Below, in pieces: positions 56,492-64,000 of a stretch of 64,000 bases of DNA; the stretch's first letter is position 1, and every line of letters begins with the position of its first letter. The stretch lies in NCBI RefSeq assembly GCF_014529535.1, contig NC_050738.1:3480588-3544587 (forward strand), in the 5' to 3' direction. The translations under genes and the position numbers were made by a program. Below the pieces are notes generated by a model. It was given only the letters and a program-made list of their open reading frames with translations, made no database searches and was not told where the DNA came from. The DNA comes from Bradysia coprophila (Eukaryota; Arthropoda; Insecta; Diptera; Sciaridae).

Positions 56492-58275
56492 TTAAATCCG
56501 GGACAATTGTTGCAATATGTTACACGGCCAACCGAGCGACTCCAGTCTTTCTTTTATAAGGAAAAACGGTAATGATATGAAATTTAGTACAGTCTGTGCA
56601 ACCACACCCATCGGTTCCGGATATTGATGCGTTAGTAGAGCGAGCAGGGCGGTAAAGGAACATAAGCCAGCCGTAAATAAGATAAAGAATGGCAGTTCCT
56701 TCTTCGGATAAACGCTAACCTCATGAAATGCCGGTAACAATTCCCTATCGGCACATTCCGAGCATGTTGGATACGGATAAAATAGATGGCCACGTTCCAG
56801 TGGATATGGAATGGCTCGGAATGTTCCCTCCCACGTGCAGTGCAGTAAATTCAGTGCACCTTCGACGTTTTTCCAGTGTGACAAATGGAAGAACGAATAG
56901 GCCAACGCTTCGGAGTCGCCTCTTTTCAGTATGTGTTCGGGCGGCAGAATCAGTGGTTTCGTTTCAAGCAAATACTTCGGAACGTGCGGATTGAACTCAA
57001 CGGCACGATGGATCGCCTCGACGGCGCTCATTTCCGATGCCGAGAGTCCCCTCTTCGAAGCGGTATCCGGTGAAAATTTGTCGGCTACGAGTCTGGCTTT
57101 CAGCAATGCGGACGTGTAGCATATGGTGGCCGATTTGGGCAGGGATATGTCATCGTATTTGGACAAAACTGCTTGGCAGTCGGTATATGCCTGCATTTCT
57201 AGCAATACTTCGATCAAATTTTCGTGGATATTCAGCACGTTCATAATCGGCAGAATTTCCTTGGTGAGATCACGGAACATTTTCACAGCCTCCTTCAGCT
57301 TTCCCAGTTTTCTTGCACACATTGCCAGACGTCGTTTGATGTAGATGAGAACATTTGTGTCACGGCGATGCATACCTTCGGCGACAGTGCCTTGATGCTG
57401 CAACGCTTGAGATTTTCTAAAAAACCGGAAAATTTCAATACGTGAACCAGTGAACCACGACACATCCTCCTGTATACATTGCCATTCACTTACCTGTAAT
57501 TAGCTTCAGCGACCTTCAGGGCATTTTTCAATATTTTCTCAGCTTCAATTATCGTTGTCGCTTCCTCCTCTGCCAACAGAATGTACGCAGGTGCACACTC
57601 CGGATTCATTTCCAATGCACTGTGAGCGGCTTTGATTCGAACCACCGGATTCCTTTCACGCCAGGCCGTTTGCATTATTTCGTATTCGGCTTTACCAGCA
57701 TCCCCTGACGATCAAAGAGAATTTTTAGTCAAATGAAACGAAACGGTAAACCGATCCGGTGTAATCGTATGATACCTTCACAGGTGAAGAATGTTTGATG
57801 GTCTTGAGCCGATAGATTCATGTCATAGTATGTGAGTGGTTCTTTGTTTGTAGCCCAATAGAACCGTTGGTATTCGGCGCCCCTAAACAGATTCAACGCT
57901 AAAAGAAAATGGAAAGTGTGACAAACCCGTGGAGTGTGGTCTTGCTGTTGCATTATTTACCATTTCGCCAAACTTTACACTCCGGTATTTGATTCGAACC
58001 ATTTGTCTGATCTTGCTGACTTACTTCACCGTTGATCCATGGACTGATGTGGTTCAAAGACACTTGTTCTGTAATTTACAGTATGCATAGCGTAAGACAC
58101 GATTTCGACTCAAACAATTCCAATTTTTTCTTTTTCGTTTACCGATAAATGAGGTTCCATATTTCCTGAAGTACCACCACTCGAATATCAATATCAGTCC
58201 AGATATCAGACTTGAGGTTCCAGTAAGGGCCACATAAAACTTTGGCGTTAAAGTGCTTAAGAACATTGTAGACAT
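56492..58275 (-). CDS. ST7: ST7 homolog (suppressor of tumorigenicity 7 family)
   Basis: Five minus-strand exons: 58143-58275, 57961-58068, 57776-57898, 57494-57704 and 56492-57416; 499 residues. The N-terminus [20 protein letters not shown] begins where other short insect ST7 proteins begin and includes a membrane segment (about 13-36). The conserved core follows: [69 protein letters not shown] and [16 protein letters not shown]-like helices cover much of residues 140-400. Two C-terminal membrane segments lie at about 433-453 and 464-479. The protein is multi-pass; in mammals it is a proposed tumour suppressor and LDL-receptor-related gene, with molecular role unsettled. No breaks or missing conserved blocks seen. 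Confidence 0.95.
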
Positions 58276-61200
58276 TTTCGGGATTTAATTTTCTTTTCAC
58301 TTAAAATTAATTACAAACTCATCTAGTCGAGAAATGCCATCAAATCTGTTTTGACAATCATTGACAGGTTGCATTTCAACATAACCGTGGGTCGTGTCCT
58401 CACATCGGGATGGCGCTGCAGAATCCTAAACAGAGAGGAAAGATTAGAGCGACGAGAGAGAAGAGAGCGAATTTTATTTCAGTCAAGTTGGTTTTTCTTG
58501 TACAACCTGAATTTTGTACTGAAATGACAAAAAAGGAAAGGTGAGGAGGTTAATTCTAAATGCATAATGATCTGAATGGAAATGGATATTTTTTCGATAA
58601 AAATTCTATTTCAGAGAAAGGTTGATGTCAGAAAGCTTTCACGATAATTGCATGTCTAATATCACGAGCTTTTAACAATAACATAACTCCGTTCATTCAC
58701 ACAACAGAACAAAGAAAATATTCAATGCAAACTTAGCTGAAAATATCTTTGTTCTGTGACAGTGTGAATCAACAGTGTTACAAATTCTGCAACAATAATA
58801 ACCACTATAAGAGGTGAAGAATTTCGGAGACTCTTTGAATTTAACTGACGTTTTTCAGGTACCTACTATGTAAATCTTATGACAAATCGCGGTTCAGTGT
58901 CGAACTTGATTTCTTTTGTACTGTCGTCGTATAGAAAAGGAGATGCACTTTTGATTGAAATATAAATTAAATTGAATTGTTGGATTGGTGCGACGATTTA
59001 AACGGAAAATAATTTAAGAATATTCAATCAGGTGCGTATTTTGGAAATTTAATTGGGTGAACGTAATGCAATAAACGCAGAATTCCTTGTTCGTATCAAA
59101 GCTCCGCCCTTTATTTTACATGTAATGATCGCAAATAATTCAATAATTTGCAAATAGTTTGATATAAACTTGGGACAGTAAATCGATACTGAATCAAGAT
59201 ATTGATCGCGATATTAATGGTTTTGAGTTTACAGCGAATTTGTTACATTACGAGCTTTTCGCAACCTTTTGAATTAGATCTTGCTATAGATCGTAAAATC
59301 GTTTTTTTTGCATTATTCAAGGTAACATAAATGAAATTCCTTTGATCATTTTTTTTTTTGTTTCGGCTCGGAGACTGTGCAATTAAGCTTTGATGAAGTG
59401 GTCTCGTATATTATGAACTTTAGTCAAAGTTAGTTCTACTGATTTTTGTACATTGACGATAAAGATAAACGATGAAAGGGTCGAATAAATGTTTACTTTT
59501 GCATTATAGCGAAATGTACGTTACAAATGGAGTGAACGAAACTGTATTATTCTAATGCGAGTGCTTTTAGATCAAATGATGTGCTTTCAAGCTGTAAAAG
59601 ATGAAACAAAACTGTAATTTTTCCGAAAGAAATTGTGTAGCGTTGCCTTGGATAGGACTCGGAACAGTTTGTTCTGGACAGAACTGATCTGAAATTAGTG
59701 TATCTAAAAAATTTCAGATCAGATCACTTCAAACTGAATCTGATCCGAATTTTGATAACACCGGACTCACTTTTTTCAGATTTCTAACACTAATCTGATC
59801 ACTTCAGATCGCATAAAAACAAATTTTCAGATTTCGATCTGCAAATTTTCGGGTCCGTCTGAAAATAATTCGGATTGATCTGATCTGATGCGATTCCAAG
59901 CCTTGATAACTTCGAAAAAATGGTTCGTCGACCTATTGCTTGAAAACGGATAAAGACGTGGAAATTTCCGTTTTACGGACGGCTGCATCCCCTGTTACTG
60001 AGAGCGACGACAAAAATAAGTAACGATCAGTAGTGAAGATTTCAATCAGCCAAGAATACTTTAATAGATCAAATCAAGTAATAGATTTGGTTACATCCGA
60101 ATGATATGACTAAACATTTTCAATTCACTCAACATTCTCATATGACTATACATTAGAATGTTGAGTGAATTGAAAATGTTTAGACTTCTGTGTTAGGTGG
60201 ATATACTGAACTCGGTGGCGGCCCTCAATAGAAAAAAAGTTTTTTCGAAGAATCAGCTCAGATATAGTGGAACGGGTTTTCTGAGTCCTCTGAGGTCCAA
60301 TCACTCCTAACAATACTCTTTTTTTGGGTACCCTTTCTAAAAAACATTTTTTTGCTCGTGAAAATCCATACCAAAAAATATTGCATTAGAGGCATCAGCT
60401 CAGACATTGCGGTGTAGTTTTTTTTGTATGCTCTGGAGTCCTTTTACTACCAGAAATGCTCATTTTTTGGGTCCCTTTCATAAATTTTTTCCCACCGTGT
60501 GAACAGCTTATGTCTTAAACTTGATGATTCTTGTCTAGAAATGACTCTACTACTTGATGAGAGAGATTGCACCGATATCATCCCAATAAGGAGGTAGGAT
60601 GGAATAACTTACGAGTATTGGTGAATTAGAATCGGGAGTGAAACATCGTATCTTTTCGGTAGTTCTGTTCTCACTATCAAAGTTGGGTGAGGGATGCAGT
60701 TCAAAGTTCTATTTTTAGAAGTCGTTACGATCAGCCAATCAATATTTTAGACTACATACCACTGGATAGAAATTTGCAGGTTTTTATTGCTTTCTATGAC
60801 TGTTGCTTGTGTGAACATTTTGTTACGAATTAGTAACTTTAAAATGTCCTAAGTCTTGATTTCCACTTACTCCGGTTACGCTCCGTTCACTCTTTAAACA
60901 ATAAAAAAGAGTCGTGGTTTAGCTATACGCAAGCTAAACGACGTAAGTGGAAATCCAGCATAAGGCAAAATTTATGCAATCGTTTTGAATATGTTCATAT
61001 AATTATTCAAAAATAAACAAAACAAATTTTATTGAATGACTCCAAGCAGGTAAAATATGCCGATTAAATAATGAGTTGAGTTCGGAGGGTTTACTTGAGT
61101 AATCCCTTAATTTCAGTTTTTCATTTTTTTATAAAGAAATTTTTCATTTCAAAGATTCAATTTCGATGAAATTTTCAGGTAGTTTTTTGTCTGATTCTGA

Positions 61201-61398
61201 AATTAACTTGCTACGGCCCTGACAAACCTTCAAAGAATTCTTTTCGGTTGTAAACATTTTTTATTGCATTTTTTGTATCCCTTTCTTTAGTCACGTGACG
61301 TTTAAGATGCATTTGAGGTGCTGACTAATAAACAGAAAACACGATAACACCTGCAAACACCGGGTTGACAACATTGCTGCACGTCTAACGTTAGAGGA
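58276..61398. other. Intergenic between ST7 and the SAM-like gene
   Basis: Mostly AT-rich single-copy-looking DNA. It contains a 27 bp-arm hairpin (60112-60181), many TCAGATC/GATCTGA half-palindromes (about 59680-59890), and two diverged direct copies of a unit with 'ATCAGCTCAGA', 'AGTCCT' and 'TTTTTTGGGT.CCCTTTC' (about 60245-60350 and 60400-60490). No exon encoding ankyrin or KAP P-loop sequence could be seen before the next gene. Confidence 0.5.
60112..60181. repeat. Hairpin with 27 bp perfect arms
   Basis: AAACATTTTCAATTCACTCA... (60112-60138) and its exact complement at 60155-60181, with a 16-base loop. Short enough to be a miRNA-like hairpin, but perfect arms and an AT-rich setting suit a MITE better. 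Confidence 0.75.
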
Positions 61399-63838
61399 AT
61401 GTTAGAGCAAATAATCAGTTTAACACAAAATTTGACGACAGCAGACGTTGATAATTTTAAAAGTGAAATTGACAAATTTTTACTGTAAGTTGAGATTCAG
61501 TCCACACCGTAGTGCTTTAAGAAAAATTAGTTTAAATATTGAACAATAAAATCAATAAGGAATATGTGGCCCCGAAACGATGGTACATTTGTTACACCTC
61601 ATGGTCAGCAAGTACCCCAACAAATTGCTAAGCAACCAGGTGCCATTCCCTCGTCATCAGACGTTGCCCGAGTGAAAAACGGTGGTTTGTTAAATCTACA
61701 TTTATCTGCAGTCTCGTTTCACTTACATAAACTGATTGGCTTTTCAGATAATTCGAATGTAAACCCATCAAATGGAGCATTCGATCCGGACGACGAAATC
61801 GATTATTCGGATTCTGAATTTGATGAGGATTGTTCCGAATTCGATGAAGATGATTCGGAGCTGGAAAATGAGGCAATTCTTGCCAGTCATCTCATGCAAA
61901 TGCAACACCAGGCCAATATGTAGTATGTCCGAATGTTAAACCTTTTCCATACTTTCGTTTCTCTATAAAAAATGTTGTCTTCCTTTGGTACCCAGCGCCC
62001 CCAATGCTTTGGCAAATGTTAGCAGTGCAGCACATGATGCCAGTCATTATAGTGCCTTAAATGCATTGAGTCAACTCAGCACTTCAGTTGCCCCCAATTA
62101 TGGCATGCAAGGCCAGAATGTTGACCCGGCTAATCATAGCGCTGTAATAGCTGCACTGAGTCAACTATCCGGAGCACCTGCGTACATGCAAAATCAGCAG
62201 AAAGTCAAGGACCCTAATCAGAATGCTGCAAATGCAATGGGACAAATGGGTGTTTCAATGGCACACTGGCAGCAGGCCCAGGCCCAAGCTCAGGCCCAAC
62301 AAGCAATGCATGCAGCTTATATGCAACAAAGTCAGGCCTACGCAGCAAATGGCCATAAAAGTGGTGATCAAAATTGCAACAATAACAAAGATGACTCAAG
62401 AAGCGATATTAAGAAGGAGGTAGTGAAGGCCATACCAAACAACGTCAGAAACAGTACCAGTACACCCAATCGCATGTCGTCATCAAAAGGTGGTGGTACA
62501 ATCCGACCACGAGTTCCACCGTATCGATGTCGAAACGAGACAGGTAACATTTTTATAGCAATCACCGACCTCGGTAACGCTACTGGTAACGCACAGCCGG
62601 AAATTTTGCTTTAATTTCTTAAACATCCTTAGGGGTCGATTTGTTCCAACTTCGAAGAAGGGAATTTGAGGAAACATTTACAACAGAAGATGATAGTGCT
62701 TCTTCGTCGCCAATCAAAGACCTCACAGCAAAGCTGAAACATTTAAAAATTCTGAAACTGTTTCGTCGCAATAAAACTTCGAGAGAGAATTTAGTTACCA
62801 TCTCGTCCATCAACCCAGATTTACCAAGTCTACGCGATGCAGGCAACTGTATCGAAACTAATCAAGGTAACGATTGAACGCTCATCTTGTCGTAGAGATT
62901 TAACCGAACCGTTTTCAATTCCAACAAAAAGACGAAGGGAAGAGCCAACTGCAGAAAATTTCGGAAGTTTTATTGAAACCATCGGAGAAGGGTTCCATTT
63001 GGACGAACACTGAACACGATACGGATAATCAGAACAATATGATAGTCAATCGGTCATCATCTTATGAGAAATCCATTCAAGCGTTTCTCTTCAGATCAAA
63101 CTTTCCGGTAAGACAAAGACAAAAATTGTTTCGAGTTTTGAGCGTTAACTATCACGACATGTTTACAGGAGCATTTCTTAGCCATACGCCTCTTACAATT
63201 GAGCATAGAGGACGTTCAGCAGCTCATACGGCAAATTGATTTACTAGAAAATGTCCAAGACAAATTGACCGAAACAGTTCGTACCGAATCACTGAGCGGA
63301 CCAGCTTTAATGTCGTGCGACTTGAATGAACTGAAGAAGGTAAATTTTAACAGTTTTTTTCCGCCTAGACGAGAATGTAGCATTTTTGTCTTAATTTGCA
63401 GTCACTGGATCTGAACCTGGGACACTGGACAATTTTTGAGCAATTGATCACTGGCCTGCGCAACATACAATACGACGAATTTTTAAAATTGAACATTGAA
63501 AAGCAGGTAGGACGCGTCGTGCAAGTGAAATAATTTTCATTGAACAGAGAAGTTGACGTCAGATGAATCAATTTTCCATTTTTCTCACCCAGATAAAAAT
63601 TTCGCAAGAATTCCACGATAATGCCCTCGACGGTCCCAATAGTCGATGTTCGAGCTTGTCCAGCGAATCACAAACGCAGCCGATCGCAGATGCGAGAAAG
63701 AAGGACATCAATGAAGGTAAATAGTGGTGCGAATATTCATCTTATATTCGCGATAAATAATTCTTTATGGTTTATGCAGATGTAAAAGCATCATTGGGTG
63801 TCAAGTCTCAGAACGGCAGTCAAACAGTTCTGCATTAA
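61399..63838 (+). CDS. Ten-exon gene: acidic, Ala/Gln-rich N-terminus plus Kidins220-type SAM-like C-terminus
   Basis: Exons: 61399-61484, 61560-61681, 61748-61922, 61996-62543, 62633-62866, 62932-63107, 63169-63339, 63402-63506, 63593-63716 and 63780-63838. All junctions fit GT-AG and sum to 599 residues. Residues 70-111 are very acidic (DYSDSEFDEDCSEFDED). About 130-260 is Ala/Gln/Ser-rich (ALNALSQLS, QAQAQAQAQQAM). Residues about 455-528 resemble the SAM-like domain near the C-terminus of Kidins220/ARMS: LSIEDVQQLIRQIDLL, SGPALMSCDLNELKK and LNLGHWTIFEQL. Ankyrin repeats and the KAP NTPase are absent. The exon 4-5 junction is the weakest link; reading through it gives a stop at 62612, so two separate genes are possible. 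Intron 2 is open in frame and may be retained. I do not recognise the N-terminal half. Confidence 0.7.
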
Positions 63839-64000
63839 GATGAAGGAATTCATCCGCCATTATTAAGCCATCACCGGATTATTGTACATTAAGAGATATA
63901 TAGTTACTATAAAAGATTGGAAAAATGAATTTGTTGCCATAAGAGAGAAGGTTTTACCAGGAAAATTGAGAATAAAATTATAGAATGAAAGACAAAGCTG
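63839..64000 (+). terminator. 3' UTR with poly(A) signal AATAAA at 63971-63976
   Basis: The hexamer lies 133 bases after the stop codon of the SAM-like gene. The window ends shortly after it. Confidence 0.65.

Overview
The window is nuclear DNA of an insect, most likely a nematoceran fly; a fungus-gnat-like dipteran is a guess from overall character, not shown. The evidence is AT-rich DNA, GT-AG introns of 50-1000 bp, metazoan genes whose best remembered relatives are dipteran (TRMT10C, TBC1D23, ST7, aldo-keto reductase, a DUF1091 secreted protein, divergent ionotropic receptors), and many MITEs, foldbacks and SINE-like elements. There are no bacterial operons, CRISPR arrays or rRNA genes.

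Layout. 1-5.3 kb: repeat-rich intergenic DNA. 5.3-7.05 kb (+): a five-exon, apparently intact aldo-keto reductase. 7-12.3 kb: repeats. 12.35-24.08 kb (-): the last four exons of a secreted prohormone-like gene, with signal exon not found. Its 9.9 kb intron contains a spliced, full-length piggyBac-type transposase (14.8-16.8 kb, opposite strand), a second minigene keeping only the transposase's first exon, intron and C-terminal zinc finger (18.2-18.5 kb), and two blocks of a 122 bp satellite. 27.2-38.6 kb (+): three intronless ionotropic-receptor-like genes in tandem with shared 5' flanks and MITE/SINE insertions between them. 43.4-44.3 kb (+): a four-exon DUF1091 gene that single-frame ORF reading misses. 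44.7-46.4 kb: a 1.7 kb near-perfect palindrome. 47.7-48.9 kb (-): TRMT10C (mitochondrial RNase P subunit 1). 50.4-53.2 kb (+): TBC1D23. 55.0-55.9 kb: a large foldback. 56.5-58.3 kb (-): ST7. 61.4-63.8 kb (+): a ten-exon gene model joining an acidic, Ala/Gln-rich N-terminus to a Kidins220/ARMS-type SAM-like C-terminus.

There is no single pathway. The housekeeping genes cluster in 47-64 kb; 12-46 kb is accessory and shaped by transposons and tandem duplication. The features most worth following up are the transposase with its CRD-only derivative, the receptor array with signs of sequence exchange, the possible chimeric SAM gene, and the long palindrome that could make hairpin RNA. All splice models were made by eye from GT/AG signals and reading-frame phase; no alignment or database search was run.
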